A stretch of DNA of 64,000 nucleotides from Caldicellulosiruptor saccharolyticus DSM 8903 (GCF_000016545.1 NC_009437.1:1529501-1593500); one strand, 5' to 3'; shown: positions 1-9,730, counted from the stretch's first letter. Translations and numbers: made by a program. The notes: generated by a model from the letters alone, not told the origin.

Positions 1-1
1 C

Positions 2-580
2 CAGACAATTTCATATCTTCCGCACTTTGTTTCATGGGTTGTTGTGGCAAGTTTAGTAAGCGAAATTCTATCACCAAGCGGTGTGATAAATCAAATTTTA
101 CAAAAGCTTCATCTCACAAATTACCCAATTATGTTTATGGCAGAGCCACGTTACTTCTGGTGGATAGTTACATTTTCTGATATTTGGAAAGAACTCGGAT
201 GGAACACAATTATATTCTTGGCAGCGATTACATCAATAAATCCTGAACTGTATGAAGCTGCAACAGTTGATGGAGCGGGAAGATTCAGAAAGATGATAAG
301 CATAACCCTTCCAGGAATAATGCCCACAGTTATAGTTCTTTTAATTTTAAGTATTGGAAACATAATAAACATAGGTTTTGAAAAACAGTTTCTTTTGAGA
401 ACAGCGGCAACAAGAGATGTTGCTGATGTAATCGACCTTTACATACTTACATATGGTATTGGAACAGCCAGATACTCTTTTGGAACAGCTGCAGGTGTTT
501 TCAAATCAGTTGTAAGTTTGGTACTACTTGTTTTTGCTAACTGGTTTTCTAAAAAGACAACTGGCTATCGCATGATGTAA
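2..580 (+). CDS. sugar ABC transporter permease, LplB type (5' end outside window)
   Basis: Inner-membrane permease of a CUT1-family carbohydrate importer. The reading frame is open from base 2, so the start lies upstream of the window; the GTG at 44 is internal, because coding sequence of the LplB family (LPHFVSW) precedes it. The diagnostic EAA loop that contacts the ATPase is seen as YEAATVDGAGRF followed by ITLPG. Hydrophobic segments flank it. A second permease and a binding protein follow on the same strand, which is the usual lplB-lplC-lplA order. The substrate cannot be told from the sequence; relatives carry oligosaccharides or uronides. No ATPase gene is in view, as is common where one MsiK-like ATPase serves several importers. 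Confidence 0.88.
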   Translation, partial: QTISYLPHFVSWVVVASLVSEILSPSGVINQILQKLHLTNYPIMFMAEPRYFWWIVTFSDIWKELGWNTIIFLAAITSINPELYEAATVDGAGRFRKMISITLPGIMPTVIVLLILSIGNIINIGFEKQFLLRTAATRDVADVIDLYILTYGIGTARYSFGTAAGVFKSVVSLVLLVFANWFSKKTTGYRMM

Positions 581-610
581 AAAAAACTTGACTCAAGGGG
601 GCATTTTAAA

Positions 611-1501
611 GTGAAAAAGAAAACAACAGGAGATTTGGTTTTTGAAGTATTTAATTACCTACTAATGATAATTTTGGCAGTGGTCACTCTCTATCCTTTT
701 TTACACGTTTTAGCTGTATCACTTAATGACCCTTATGATACAGTAAAGGGTGGAATTACTATATTTCCACGAAAGTTTACGTTGATAAATTATATAGAAA
801 CATTAAACTATCCCCAAATTCCGTGGGCAGTATTGATAACTGTGCTGAGAACAGTTATTGGAACTTTTGTTGGTGTTTTGTCAACTGCTATGGTTGCTTA
901 TGTTATAAACAGGAAGGATTTTATTGCACGAAAACCAGTTGCAATAATGTTTATTATTACTATGTATGTTGGTGGAGGCTTGATTCCTGATTACATGCTA
1001 ATAAGAGGACTTGGACTTATGAATAACTTTTTGGTGTATATACTTCCCGGTCTTATAAGTCCTTTTAACGTTATTGTTATAAAATCATATATGGAAGGGA
1101 TTCCACCAGATTTGGAAGAATCGGCAATGATAGATGGTGCAAATGATTTTTTGATATTTTGGAAAATAATTTTGCCGCTTTGCGCTCCTGTTATTGCAAC
1201 AATTAGTTTGTTTATTGCAGTTGGACATTGGAACTCTTGGTTTGATACATATCTGTATTGCTCAAGTGAACCAAAGCTTACCACCTTACAATATGAACTT
1301 CAGAAGATTTTGTCTAATGCAACCGCATCTTCTCAAGTGGATTATTATAGTAATCTTGATCCTAACAGGACCATGAAAGTTACACCACATTCATTGAGAA
1401 TGGCAATGACAATAATTGTAACGCTTCCTATTTTGCTTGTCTATCCATTTATTCAGAGATATTTTATACATGGTATGACAATTGGTGCTGTAAAAAGCTA
1501 A
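611..1501 (+). CDS. sugar ABC transporter permease, LplC/YtcP type
   Basis: Second permease of the importer, 296 residues with about six membrane segments. The EAA loop reads LEESAMIDGANDFLIFW then ILPL. The GTG start at 611 follows a purine-rich site (CAAGGGGGC) by a short spacer and lies 30 bases after the previous stop, so the two permeases are co-transcribed and probably form a heterodimer. Length and motif match the family. The binding protein gene follows after a 94-base gap containing a stem-loop. Confidence 0.9.
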   Translation: MKKKTTGDLVFEVFNYLLMIILAVVTLYPFLHVLAVSLNDPYDTVKGGITIFPRKFTLINYIETLNYPQIPWAVLITVLRTVIGTFVGVLSTAMVAYVINRKDFIARKPVAIMFIITMYVGGGLIPDYMLIRGLGLMNNFLVYILPGLISPFNVIVIKSYMEGIPPDLEESAMIDGANDFLIFWKIILPLCAPVIATISLFIAVGHWNSWFDTYLYCSSEPKLTTLQYELQKILSNATASSQVDYYSNLDPNRTMKVTPHSLRMAMTIIVTLPILLVYPFIQRYFIHGMTIGAVKS

Positions 1502-1530
1502 ATATTAAAATAAGTTGTTAAAACTTTTGA

Positions 1531-1557
1531 TTTTAAGCTGGGTATACCAGCTTAAAA
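1531..1557 (+). promoter_or_regulatory. stem-loop between permease and binding-protein genes
   Basis: A perfect 11-bp stem (TTTTAAGCTGG / CCAGCTTAAAA) with a 5-base loop sits between lplC-like and lplA-like genes. It lacks a following T run, so it looks more like an mRNA processing or stabilising hairpin that lets the binding protein be made in excess than a terminator. The role is inferred. Confidence 0.5.
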
Positions 1558-1595
1558 ATAAACTAAAAACATAAAAGAGGAGGTTTTGAAGAACT

Positions 1596-3293
1596 ATGAG
1601 ATTTTCAAGAAGGCTTTTTGCAGTTATTTCAGTGGTTGTTATATTTAGTTTTATCTTAAGTATCTGTTTAGTTGGCAGTGCTGGGAGTTCAAAACTTGTA
1701 AAGCCTCTCAAGCCAACACCCGAAGCAAAAAAACCAATTACACTCACTATGTACAGTGCTGAAACAAACCCAAATGATGATGGATTTAAGTCACCAGTTG
1801 CACAGAAGATAAAAGAACTTACAGGTGTTACATTAAAGATTGAGTATGCAATAGCTCAGGGTGCTGGTCAACAGAAACTTCAACTCATGGCTGCAAGTGG
1901 TGATTATCCAGACCTGGTATATGCAAAAGGAGACTTGCAACTTCTTAAGAATGCCGGTGGTATTGTACAGTTAGACAGTTTAATTGAAAAGTACGGTCCT
2001 AATATCAAAAAAGCATATGGCAAAAACCTTAAAAGACTCAGATGGAGTCCACAGGATCCACATATTTACTGTTTGGGAATTACAACAGACAATGACGCAA
2101 CTTTGGATGTTAATGGCGGTTTTATGATTCAGCACAGAGTAGTAATTGAACAAAAGTACCCAAGAATAAGAACAATCAAAGACTTTGAAAATACAATAGT
2201 CAAGTACTGGAAGAAACATCCTACTACAGATGGACTTCCAACAATTCCGCTCACACTTTCTGCTGATGACTGGCGAACTGTTATTTCGGTTACAAATCCA
2301 GCTTTTCAGGCAACAGGTGCACCAGATGATGGAGAGTTTTATGTTGATCCAAAAACTTTGAAAGTAATAAGACATTATAAACGTCCAATTGAAAAAGAAT
2401 ATTTCAAATGGTTAAATCACTTATGGAACGCAGGAATCCTTGATAGAGAGACATTTGTCCAGAAAGACGACCAGTATAAAGCAAAAATTGCTTCTGGAAG
2501 AGTTCTTGCTTTAATTGATGCAGGTTGGGCGGTAGGTGAACCAATTACTGCTCTCAAAAAGGCAGGTAAGTACGAATACACATATGGTTATTATCCTGTT
2601 ACAGTTAATGAAAAAATAAAACAATGTCCACCTGATGTAAAAGTTGGATATACAGGTGGTTGGGGTGTTGCTATAACAGTAAAGTGCAAAGATAAGGTAA
2701 GAGCAATTAAATTCCTTGACTGGATGTGCACAGAAGATGCTAATGTCTTAAGACAGTGGGGCATTGAAGGTGTTCATCACACATATGTAAAGGGTAAGAG
2801 AGTATTTACACCAAAATATGACCAGATGAGAAAAACTGATCCTACATTTGCAAAGAAGACCGGTATAGGTCCTTACATTTATCCATTCCCAAGATTGCCT
2901 AATACGTATATTGATTCGACAGGCAATCCAATTGCGCCTGACACAAGAAAAGAGGATATAAGAAAGAACTATAGTGATGTTGAGAAAAAAGTTCTGTCAG
3001 CATATAAGGCAGAAATTTGGAAAGATTTGTTCCCAAAAGCTAATGAGTATCCTGAAAAGACATGGGGTTATCTGTGGATGATATCAATTGATGATCCAGA
3101 GATCAAGACAATTAACGATAAAATTTGGAATTATACATTATCAACAATTCCAAAGGTTGTTATGGCGAAAGAGAAAGATTTTGATAAGGTATGGAACGAT
3201 TTTCTGGCTGGGTTTGAGAAACTCGGCAATAGAAAGGTTGAAGAATATTATACAAAGAGAATTAAGCAAAATATAGACTTGTGGACAAAATAA
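1596..3293 (+). CDS. extracellular sugar-binding protein, LplA/YtcQ type
   Basis: Solute receptor of the importer, 565 residues, typical of the large LplA group of family 1 binding proteins. The N-terminus is a signal sequence: RRLF, then a hydrophobic run ending ILSICLVGSAG. A Cys is present, but Ile at -1 makes a poor lipobox, so either lipid anchoring or simple secretion is possible. The body begins with a typical lobe (ITLTMYSAETNPN). The ATG is preceded by AGAGGAGG at good spacing. It closes the operon; a hairpin with a T run follows. Ligand unknown. Confidence 0.87.
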   Translation: MRFSRRLFAVISVVVIFSFILSICLVGSAGSSKLVKPLKPTPEAKKPITLTMYSAETNPNDDGFKSPVAQKIKELTGVTLKIEYAIAQGAGQQKLQLMAASGDYPDLVYAKGDLQLLKNAGGIVQLDSLIEKYGPNIKKAYGKNLKRLRWSPQDPHIYCLGITTDNDATLDVNGGFMIQHRVVIEQKYPRIRTIKDFENTIVKYWKKHPTTDGLPTIPLTLSADDWRTVISVTNPAFQATGAPDDGEFYVDPKTLKVIRHYKRPIEKEYFKWLNHLWNAGILDRETFVQKDDQYKAKIASGRVLALIDAGWAVGEPITALKKAGKYEYTYGYYPVTVNEKIKQCPPDVKVGYTGGWGVAITVKCKDKVRAIKFLDWMCTEDANVLRQWGIEGVHHTYVKGKRVFTPKYDQMRKTDPTFAKKTGIGPYIYPFPRLPNTYIDSTGNPIAPDTRKEDIRKNYSDVEKKVLSAYKAEIWKDLFPKANEYPEKTWGYLWMISIDDPEIKTINDKIWNYTLSTIPKVVMAKEKDFDKVWNDFLAGFEKLGNRKVEEYYTKRIKQNIDLWTK

Positions 3294-3328
3294 TCAAATT
3301 GATGTTATTTTAAAAATTGTGGATTGTG

Positions 3329-3368
3329 AAGGGGCTGTCTTTTTAAAATATGGCAGCCCTTTTATTTT
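3329..3368 (+). terminator. intrinsic terminator after the sugar ABC operon
   Basis: GGGCTG and CAGCCC arms flanked by A and T runs, followed by TTTTATTTT. It ends the importer transcript. Confidence 0.75.
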
Positions 3369-3429
3369 GTCAAGATTTGTAGTATAAAATATTTAACATA
3401 TTCTTTTTTGAAAATTGAGGGATTTGAAA

Positions 3430-4080
3430 ATGTTAGAAGATATACTAAAAATTGTTTTTGCGATCTTAGCAGGTGGACTTATTGGTATTGAAAGAGAAAA
3501 TGTTCACAGACCGGCAGGTTTCAGAACTCATATTTTAGTTTGTGTGGGCTCTGCTCTTGTTATGATGACATCACAGTATATTTTCAATGTATACTACAAA
3601 GGCCATGCAAACATAGATGTTGCGAGGCTTGGTGCTCAAGTTATCTCGGGTATTGGTTTTTTGGGTGCAGGAACAATTATAAAAGATGGTGCGACTGTAA
3701 AGGGTTTGACAACTGCTGCAACTTTGTGGGCTGTTGCGTGTATTGGTCTTGCAATTGGAATTGGGTATTACAAAGGAGCTTTTTTGGCAACAGCCGCAGT
3801 GTATCTTACTTTAATTCTATTAAAAAAGTTTGAAGTAAGATTTGTTTCAAAAGGAATTTTGAGAACAATTATTGTTGAGGGTCACAATTTAAGAAGTTCT
3901 ATTCAAAAAATAGATTCAATTTTGACTTCATACTCAGTAACTATAAAGGATATTAAATTTATGCATGAAGAGTCTGAAAAAGTGTTTTATAAAGCTATAG
4001 TTCTACCAGATAGCAATATAAACCAGCTTATTACGGATTTATATTTGGTTGAAGGTGTGAGCCGTGTAACTTTTGAATAA
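3430..4080 (+). CDS. MgtC/SapB family membrane protein
   Basis: Polytopic membrane protein of the MgtC/SapB family. The family signature GGLIGIERE is near the N-terminus, followed by the conserved FRTH region and GAGTIIKDG. About five helices fill residues 5-135, then a soluble tail of about 80 residues resembling the C-terminal domain of MgtC. The ATG at 3430 is preferred because GAGGG lies 8 bases upstream; an in-frame TTG at 3415 would place the start before that site. Some members link to magnesium or virulence, but the role here is not shown. Confidence 0.85.
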   Translation: MLEDILKIVFAILAGGLIGIERENVHRPAGFRTHILVCVGSALVMMTSQYIFNVYYKGHANIDVARLGAQVISGIGFLGAGTIIKDGATVKGLTTAATLWAVACIGLAIGIGYYKGAFLATAAVYLTLILLKKFEVRFVSKGILRTIIVEGHNLRSSIQKIDSILTSYSVTIKDIKFMHEESEKVFYKAIVLPDSNINQLITDLYLVEGVSRVTFE

Positions 4081-4086
4081 AAAATA

Positions 4087-4115
4087 CTTTTAAAAAAATT
4101 GTAGTGTGGTATAAT
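4087..4115 (+). promoter_or_regulatory. extended -10 promoter for the decarboxylase gene
   Basis: TGG followed by TATAAT at 4110-4115 makes an extended -10; the -35 (CTTTTA, 4087) is weak. It lies about 30 bases before the first start codon of the decarboxylase gene. Confidence 0.5.
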
Positions 4116-4144
4116 TATCATTCAGAAAATTAAAAATATAATGG

Positions 4145-5626
4145 ATGGAGGCAGGGCAGAATAAGGTGACAAAGGAGGACCAGAGCAGAACACCCCTTTT
4201 TGATGCTGTAAAAAGACACATTGAGAAAAACATCATTCCATTTCATGTGCCAGGTCACAAGTATGGTAGAGGCTTGAAGGAGTTTACTGATTTTGTCGGG
4301 CAGAACGTCATGCTAATGGACCTAAATGGTATGGAAGATTTGGACAATGCAAACAATCCGATTGGAGTTATCTACGAGGCTGAAAAGCTTTTTGCAAGTG
4401 CATTTGGTGCTCAATATGCATACTTTTTGGTAAACGGTACAACATCTGGTGTCCAGACAATGATAATGTCGGCATGCGAACCTGGGGATGAGATAATACT
4501 GCCTCGAAATGCGCACAAGAGTGCGTTTGGCGGAATAATTCTGAGTGGAGCAATTCCAGTGTATGTACAGCCAGAGGTAAATGAAGAGCTTGGGATTACA
4601 ATGGGCGTGACAATTGAGAATGTGAAAAAAGCCATCTTAAAACATCCTCATGCAAAAGCTGTATTTGTTATCAATCCAACGTACTATGGTATAGCAAGTG
4701 ATTTAAAGTCTATAACTCGAACTGCCCACAAATTTGGTATGGCAGTTTTAGTTGATGAGGCTCATGGTGCTCATATGGGCTTTCACAACGATTTTCCACT
4801 GACCGCTATGGAAGTTGGTGCTGATATGAGTGCTGTGTCAACCCACAAGACAGGTGGGTCACTTACTCAAAGCTCTGTACTTCTTTTGCGAGGTCACAGG
4901 ATTCAACCGGAGACAGTAAAACAGGTTTTGAACCTTACTATGACAACAAGTTCATCCTATATCTTGATGTGTTCAATTGACGTTGCGCGAAAACAGCTTG
5001 CTATGTATGGTGAAGAGATGTTAGAAGAGACTTTGAGACTTGCCAGAATGGCAAGGGAAGAGATAAACAAGATTGAAGGACTTTATGCATTTGGGAAAGA
5101 GCTGATTGGAACACCTGGTGTTTATGATTTTGATGAAACAAAACTTGGAATCAACGTTCGAAGGCTTGGTATCACTGGTTATGAAGCAGAGAGGATTCTG
5201 AGAGATGAGTACAACATCCAGATAGAGATGTCAGACCTTTACAATATTTTGGCAATAATCTCGTTGGGTGATACCCAAGAGAGTGTAGAAAAGCTAATTG
5301 AAGCGCTTAGAGATATGGCAAAGAAGCTTGGTGTAAAAGATGTAAAGACTCCAACAATAGTGCTTCACTCACCACAGGTTATTGTTTCGCCACGTGATGC
5401 TTTTTACAGCTCAAAGAAGGTTGTTGAGCTGGACAATGCAGTTGGCGAGATTTCTGGTGAGATGGTAATGGCATATCCGCCAGGAATACCACTTATTTTG
5501 CCTGGTGAGAGAATAACAAAAGACCTTGTTGACTATATTAAACTCCTGAAAGAGGAGGACTGTCAGCTTCAAGGTACTGCTGACCCGTATGTCAATACAA
5601 TTAGAGTTTTAGGTACCGCTGATTGA
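4145..5626 (+). CDS. Orn/Lys/Arg decarboxylase family, PLP enzyme
   Basis: Fold type I PLP decarboxylase of the Orn/Lys/Arg group, 493 residues, the short Firmicute form lacking the N-terminal wing domain. Visible: N-terminal PFHVPGHKYG, cofactor Asp204 in VLVDEAHGAH, and Schiff-base Lys235 in STHKTGGS. In Firmicutes such enzymes are often arginine decarboxylases (speA) of polyamine synthesis, but substrate cannot be read from sequence. Start is uncertain: ATG 4145 has no clear ribosome site, while GTG 4166 has GGAGG upstream at a long 14-base spacer. Mini-RNase III follows closely. Confidence 0.88.
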   Translation: MEAGQNKVTKEDQSRTPLFDAVKRHIEKNIIPFHVPGHKYGRGLKEFTDFVGQNVMLMDLNGMEDLDNANNPIGVIYEAEKLFASAFGAQYAYFLVNGTTSGVQTMIMSACEPGDEIILPRNAHKSAFGGIILSGAIPVYVQPEVNEELGITMGVTIENVKKAILKHPHAKAVFVINPTYYGIASDLKSITRTAHKFGMAVLVDEAHGAHMGFHNDFPLTAMEVGADMSAVSTHKTGGSLTQSSVLLLRGHRIQPETVKQVLNLTMTTSSSYILMCSIDVARKQLAMYGEEMLEETLRLARMAREEINKIEGLYAFGKELIGTPGVYDFDETKLGINVRRLGITGYEAERILRDEYNIQIEMSDLYNILAIISLGDTQESVEKLIEALRDMAKKLGVKDVKTPTIVLHSPQVIVSPRDAFYSSKKVVELDNAVGEISGEMVMAYPPGIPLILPGERITKDLVDYIKLLKEEDCQLQGTADPYVNTIRVLGTAD

Positions 5627-5644
5627 GAAAAGTCATGTGAGTAA

Positions 5645-6076
5645 GTGACTTTTAAAATTCATTCAAGAGAGAGTGTTGATAAATTGCTTAGTCCTTTAGT
5701 ATATGCTTATATCGGTGATGCAGTGTATGAGTTATATGTAAGAAATAAAGTGATATCCGAAAATCCTGATTTGACTCCTTATCATTATTATTTGAAAACT
5801 ACTAAGTATGTAAAAGCTTCAAGTCAGGCAATAGCCATAAAAAAGTTGTATGAAAGGCTTGATGAAAATGAAAAGATAATTGTGAAAAGAGGTAGAAACG
5901 TAAAGAGTAAGACTGTTCCTAAGAATGCAAAGTTAAGTGATTATAAATATGCTACGGCACTTGAAACATTGATTGGTTATTTGTATTTAGAAAACAATAC
6001 TGAAAGATTAGAGTATATTCTTTCTCAAGTATATGAAATAATAACGCAAGAGCAACAAATAGGGGAGAATAACTAA
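5645..6076 (+). CDS. mrnC: mini-ribonuclease III (MrnC)
   Basis: RNase III catalytic domain without a dsRNA-binding domain, 143 residues, typical of mini-III, which trims 23S rRNA precursor ends in Bacillus. The N-terminal helix LSPLVYAYIGDAVYELYVR carries the acidic metal-binding residues, and the second acidic helix (ALETLIGYLYLE) is present. Start is GTG with a weak ribosome site. The gene often neighbours cysS, thyX and rlmB; here thyX and rlmB lie 4 kb downstream, so the cluster is interrupted by DUF1646, fabZ and the dnaD/dnaC pair. Confidence 0.9.
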   Translation: MTFKIHSRESVDKLLSPLVYAYIGDAVYELYVRNKVISENPDLTPYHYYLKTTKYVKASSQAIAIKKLYERLDENEKIIVKRGRNVKSKTVPKNAKLSDYKYATALETLIGYLYLENNTERLEYILSQVYEIITQEQQIGENN

Positions 6077-6110
6077 TTTTACTATTAATCTTTGAAGGGA
6101 TTGATAAAAA

Positions 6111-7136
6111 ATGATCGGTGGGTTAATAGTCCTTCTTTTGATTATTTTATTTTTGCCTTTTTTTATTAAGGCAGTAGAACATAATTTAGAGTATTTTTTG
6201 TTCATAATGGGTATTATTGGTGTTATTATTTCAAAGCAAATGAGCTTAGATTTATTTGAACATATTCTTAAAAATCATTTGCTTTATTATATAACTTTTG
6301 CTGTTTTGATAGCAGGGATGTTGTTTTTCTTCTTTAGAAATAGAATAAACACAATGATAGAATTACTAACTCATAGAATTTCAATTCAGTTTTTTGTGTT
6401 TGTTGTAATTGTTATTTTGGGATTAAGTTCAAGTTTTATTACTGCCATAATTGCGTCACTGTTATTAACCGAAATAATGCATCACATGCCACTTGACAGA
6501 AACACCAAGGTAAAAGCTATTGTATTAGCGTGCTTTGCAATTGGATTTGGAGCGGCATTGACACCAGTTGGTGAACCATTAGCAACAATTACTATTTCAA
6601 AGCTTAAAGCAGACTTTTTCTATTTAGCAAGAGCAGTTGGGTTAGAAATTTTTATCACAATACTGTTAATGGCTTTTTTAGCAGCTCTTGTTGTTAAAAA
6701 GGCAAGTAAAGTAGATAAAGATGAATTTACTGAAAGTGCAGAGAGCATTAAAGATGTGTTTTTAAGGGCTTTTAAGGTTTTTGTATTCGTATTTGCACTT
6801 GAACTGTTAGGGACTGCTTTTAAACCCTTGATAGATTTGTACATTATAAAGTTAGATGCCCAAATTCTTTATTGGGTAAACATGATTTCTGCAATAGTGG
6901 ATAATGCTACCCTCGCAGCTGCAGAAATTTCAAGAGAAATGACAGATGAACAGGTCCGAGCAATTATTCTTGGAATGATTATAAGTGGAGGAATGTTAAT
7001 TCCAGGAAATATACCAAATATAATCTCTGCAGGAAGGTTCAAAATTAAAAGTAAAGAGTGGGCAAGGATTGGAGTTCCGATAGGTTTGATTTTGATGGCT
7101 GTATATTTTGTTTTGGTGTTTATAATTAAACTGTAA
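6111..7136 (+). CDS. DUF1646 membrane protein, putative cation transporter
   Basis: Integral membrane protein of 341 residues with about nine or ten hydrophobic helices. It matches the DUF1646 family as I remember it, sometimes annotated as a cation transporter. Notable conserved-looking stretches are PVGEPLATI and IVDNATLAAAEI, which resemble the NhaD/ArsB-type arrangement of small residues and Asn/Asp inside helices. GAAGGG lies upstream of the ATG. It stands alone between mini-RNase III and fabZ. Transport function is an inference. Confidence 0.75.
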   Translation: MIGGLIVLLLIILFLPFFIKAVEHNLEYFLFIMGIIGVIISKQMSLDLFEHILKNHLLYYITFAVLIAGMLFFFFRNRINTMIELLTHRISIQFFVFVVIVILGLSSSFITAIIASLLLTEIMHHMPLDRNTKVKAIVLACFAIGFGAALTPVGEPLATITISKLKADFFYLARAVGLEIFITILLMAFLAALVVKKASKVDKDEFTESAESIKDVFLRAFKVFVFVFALELLGTAFKPLIDLYIIKLDAQILYWVNMISAIVDNATLAAAEISREMTDEQVRAIILGMIISGGMLIPGNIPNIISAGRFKIKSKEWARIGVPIGLILMAVYFVLVFIIKL

Positions 7137-7172
7137 AAAATTTCAAAAATTTATGAAGGGAAGATGTAGTTG

Positions 7173-7595
7173 ATGTACGATGTTACTAGCATATTGCAGA
7201 TTTTACCACACAGGTACCCATTTTTGCTTGTTGACAGAATAATTGAGATAGAAGAGGGAAAAAAGGCAAAGGGTATAAAGAATGTGACAATAAATGAGCC
7301 ATTTTTCCAAGGACACTTTCCGGGGAACCCTGTTATGCCAGGTGTTTTAATTGTTGAGGCAATGGCACAGGTTGGGGCTGTTGCTATACTCTCAAAGGAA
7401 GAGTTTAAGGGCAAAACACCATTTTTTGCAGGAATTGATAAGGTGAGATTTAAAAAAGTTGTTAGACCAGGGGATGTGCTTTTGATAGAAACAGAGCTGA
7501 TTTCACTAAAAGGGTATATTGGGAAAGCAAAGGCAACTGCTTATGTGGAAGGTGAAGTTGTTTGCGAAGGAGAGCTACTGTTTGCAATTAAGTAG
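7173..7595 (+). CDS. fabZ: 3-hydroxyacyl-ACP dehydratase FabZ
   Basis: Hot-dog fold dehydratase of type II fatty acid synthesis. The active-site His lies in [10 protein letters not shown] (residues 49-58) with the catalytic Glu in VEAMAQ shortly after; [11 protein letters not shown] is the N-terminal signature. About 140 residues, normal length. GAAGGGAAG precedes; TTG at 7170 and ATG at 7173 are both possible and differ by one codon. It is the only fatty-acid gene here, and its 3' end overlaps that of the convergent dnaC-like gene by 8 bases. Confidence 0.95.
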   Translation: MYDVTSILQILPHRYPFLLVDRIIEIEEGKKAKGIKNVTINEPFFQGHFPGNPVMPGVLIVEAMAQVGAVAILSKEEFKGKTPFFAGIDKVRFKKVVRPGDVLLIETELISLKGYIGKAKATAYVEGEVVCEGELLFAIK

Positions 7596-8625
7596 CTCTC
7601 CTTTCTAATTGAGTTTTGGCCTTTATAACCCTGATATCTTCACCAAAAAAGTGCAAAAACATGAAATACTCATGAAGCCTTCCCATTGTTTTGTCTGAAT
7701 AGAGCTTTAACAAACCGTCAATATTATAGTTTGTTGTAATAACCGTCTTTTTATTTGTCAAGTAGCGTTTATCCAAAAGGCTTTGGAATACACCATGACA
7801 AAACTCTGGGCTTTTTCCCTCATTCCCAAGGTCGTCTATAATCAAAAGGTCTACCTCTTCAAGACTTTTATACTCTTCATCATCTACCTCATCATATAGC
7901 CTTACCATTTTGGAATATTTTTCTTTTAGAATCTCGAAAAATGCAATGCTGTCAAGAAATATTACAGTTTTTTTCTTGTCAATAATCTCTTTGGCAATAC
8001 AGTGGGCTAAAAAGGTCTTTCCAAGTCCAGTACTACCGTAAAAAAGTAGTCCTTTTTGAGAGGGTTTGTCAAAGTTTTTTACAAATTTTTTTACTTCTTT
8101 TATGATGTTTAGCATATTTTCATAGGGGGAAATACCTTCCTGTGGGTCTACCTCTTTTGAATAATATTCTAAGTTAAAATTTTTAAAGTTATGCTCTTTT
8201 AGAATATCTTTTAACTTACTCTGTTCATACAAAAGTTCTATGAAGAGCTGTGTTCTACATCTGCAAACTTCAATCCCGTTTTCACTTACAATAAAACCAG
8301 TATCTTGGCATGCTTGACATGTGTACTCAGGCTCTAAATAATTACTTCCAAGTCCAAGCTCAATCAAAAGTTTTGTCCGCTTCTGAAGTAAGCTATCAAG
8401 TATCTTTGAGTACTTTTCTATCTCAGCTTGGTTTTGAGAAAGAGAGGCTTGTGAAAGTTTTAAACCTGCTTTTGTTATCTTTTCATTTAATATAGCAAAA
8501 TCTTTTGAGTTGGAAGAAAGCTGAGCAATCTTTCTTTCTCTTGCAATTTCTGCATTTTGACGACGTTGCTGATATATCCTGTTTATCATCTCAATTATTT
8601 TCTTTTTATTCGTCATCATCGTCAT
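7588..8625 (-). CDS. DnaC/DnaI-like replicative helicase loader
   Basis: AAA+ ATPase that loads replicative helicase onto DNA. The N-terminal half is a coiled, charged region (residues 1-95), then a four-Cys cluster (Cys103, 106, 121, 123: CQAC and CRCR), then the AAA+ core with Walker A GSTGLGKT (197-204) and Walker [10 protein letters not shown] (259-267). The zinc-binding N-domain resembles DnaI of Bacillus, which contacts DnaB. ATG follows AGAGGG by 7 bases. It overlaps the end of the dnaD-like gene by 20 bases, so both are one operon for replication initiation and restart. Confidence 0.9.
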   Translation of the reverse strand: MTMMTNKKKIIEMINRIYQQRRQNAEIARERKIAQLSSNSKDFAILNEKITKAGLKLSQASLSQNQAEIEKYSKILDSLLQKRTKLLIELGLGSNYLEPEYTCQACQDTGFIVSENGIEVCRCRTQLFIELLYEQSKLKDILKEHNFKNFNLEYYSKEVDPQEGISPYENMLNIIKEVKKFVKNFDKPSQKGLLFYGSTGLGKTFLAHCIAKEIIDKKKTVIFLDSIAFFEILKEKYSKMVRLYDEVDDEEYKSLEEVDLLIIDDLGNEGKSPEFCHGVFQSLLDKRYLTNKKTVITTNYNIDGLLKLYSDKTMGRLHEYFMFLHFFGEDIRVIKAKTQLERRAT

Positions 8626-9631
8626 CTCTATTCCCTCTCAATGCTTTTTTATAAAGTTCTTCAAGAGCTGTATATGTAGATGGATCTCTTTCCTCGTATA
8701 AAGCTTTCTTAGAACTTGACTGTTTTTTGTTCTTTTCCCTCTTTTGTGCATTTTCAAGCTCAAACTTTTTGATTGACTCTAAACTTCTTAGTCCTGCTTC
8801 ATACCATCGCTTTATTATACCATTTACATAGTTTACAGTTGGGTTGTTTACATTTTTTGTAAGAGTTAGAGCATACATTATGACCTCTTCAGGCATCTTC
8901 CAATCGTTTATCCAAACGTTCATAATCTCATCTTCGACTTTAGTTGGAGCTCTGTGATATATTCCAAGGTTTTGAAGTACAAGCCTCTTTATTCTACTTG
9001 TGTCCTCTTGTGACCTTATGTACTCCTCAGCCTTTTCGATACTATCTATATTCAGCTCTTTCCACTTAATTGCCATTTGTTCAAGGTATTTAAGATTCTT
9101 ATTATTCTTATTAATTGTCACATAGTTGATGAGAAGATATATTACCTCAATAGGGAGCTTTAACCAATCATAAATCTCAAGAAGCACGTCTATATCGTTT
9201 TTATTGAAAGTCCTGCAGTATTGCTTTTGAGCAAATTCAAGAAGTCCCCTGAATTTTTCATCTGTTTCGTAAAACCTTGATAAGTCTTCAGTTGTGTAGA
9301 CAGGGGGTGTAGGTGTATTTTCAATCTTTTCAAACTCAAGCTTTTCGTCCAAAAAATCAATTGTTATATTTCCATCTGCATCTTTTGTGAGCTTTATCAG
9401 TCTTCTTTCTGACCAAAATTCAAGAGCTTTGATTACATCACTTTCAAGAAGGTTTAAGTCTTGTGCAATCTTGTTTATCTCAATAGTTTCCACTTTGTTT
9501 TGAAGCAAGAACTTTAAGTATATGTATACCTTTACGAACTCCCCGTCAGAAAAAGGCATATGATTTTTAATAAAGTCATAAGTGATTACAACAAAATTTT
9601 GAACCCTTTGTTGAATAAAGACCTTTAGCAT
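8606..9631 (-). CDS. DnaD-domain replication protein
   Basis: DnaD/DnaB-type primosome protein of 341 residues. It has an N-terminal winged-helix part and two DnaD-type C-terminal segments: around FNKNDIDVLLEIYDWL and around IMNVWINDWKMPEEVIMYAL, ending with the family pattern YVNGIIKRWYEAGL. The tail is Lys/Glu and Asp rich. The start at 9631 is chosen since AGGGGGC lies 10 bases upstream and the region before it encodes nothing like the family. It forms an operon with the helicase loader and is divergent from thyX. Confidence 0.88.
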   Translation of the reverse strand: MLKVFIQQRVQNFVVITYDFIKNHMPFSDGEFVKVYIYLKFLLQNKVETIEINKIAQDLNLLESDVIKALEFWSERRLIKLTKDADGNITIDFLDEKLEFEKIENTPTPPVYTTEDLSRFYETDEKFRGLLEFAQKQYCRTFNKNDIDVLLEIYDWLKLPIEVIYLLINYVTINKNNKNLKYLEQMAIKWKELNIDSIEKAEEYIRSQEDTSRIKRLVLQNLGIYHRAPTKVEDEIMNVWINDWKMPEEVIMYALTLTKNVNNPTVNYVNGIIKRWYEAGLRSLESIKKFELENAQKREKNKKQSSSKKALYEERDPSTYTALEELYKKALRGNRDDDDDE

Positions 9632-9648
9632 ATATAAAAATGCCCCCT

Positions 9649-9677
9649 TTTTGTGATAAAATAATTTTATCACAAAA
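9649..9677. promoter_or_regulatory. perfect 14-bp palindrome in the dnaD/thyX divergent region
   Basis: TTTTGTGATAAAAT, one A, then its exact complement. It sits immediately before the ribosome site of the dnaD-like gene and 54 bases before thyX, in a 99-base divergent intergenic region. The position suits an operator that controls both directions. The regulator is unknown. Confidence 0.55.
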
Positions 9678-9730
9678 TCATCTTTATTTTTATACCAATA
9701 AAAGTCAATAAAAGAAGATGGAGGATAAAA

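Noticed and set aside
3540-3833. Cys-rich plus-strand frame inside the mgtC-like gene
   Set aside because: Frame shadow of MgtC; no ribosome site.
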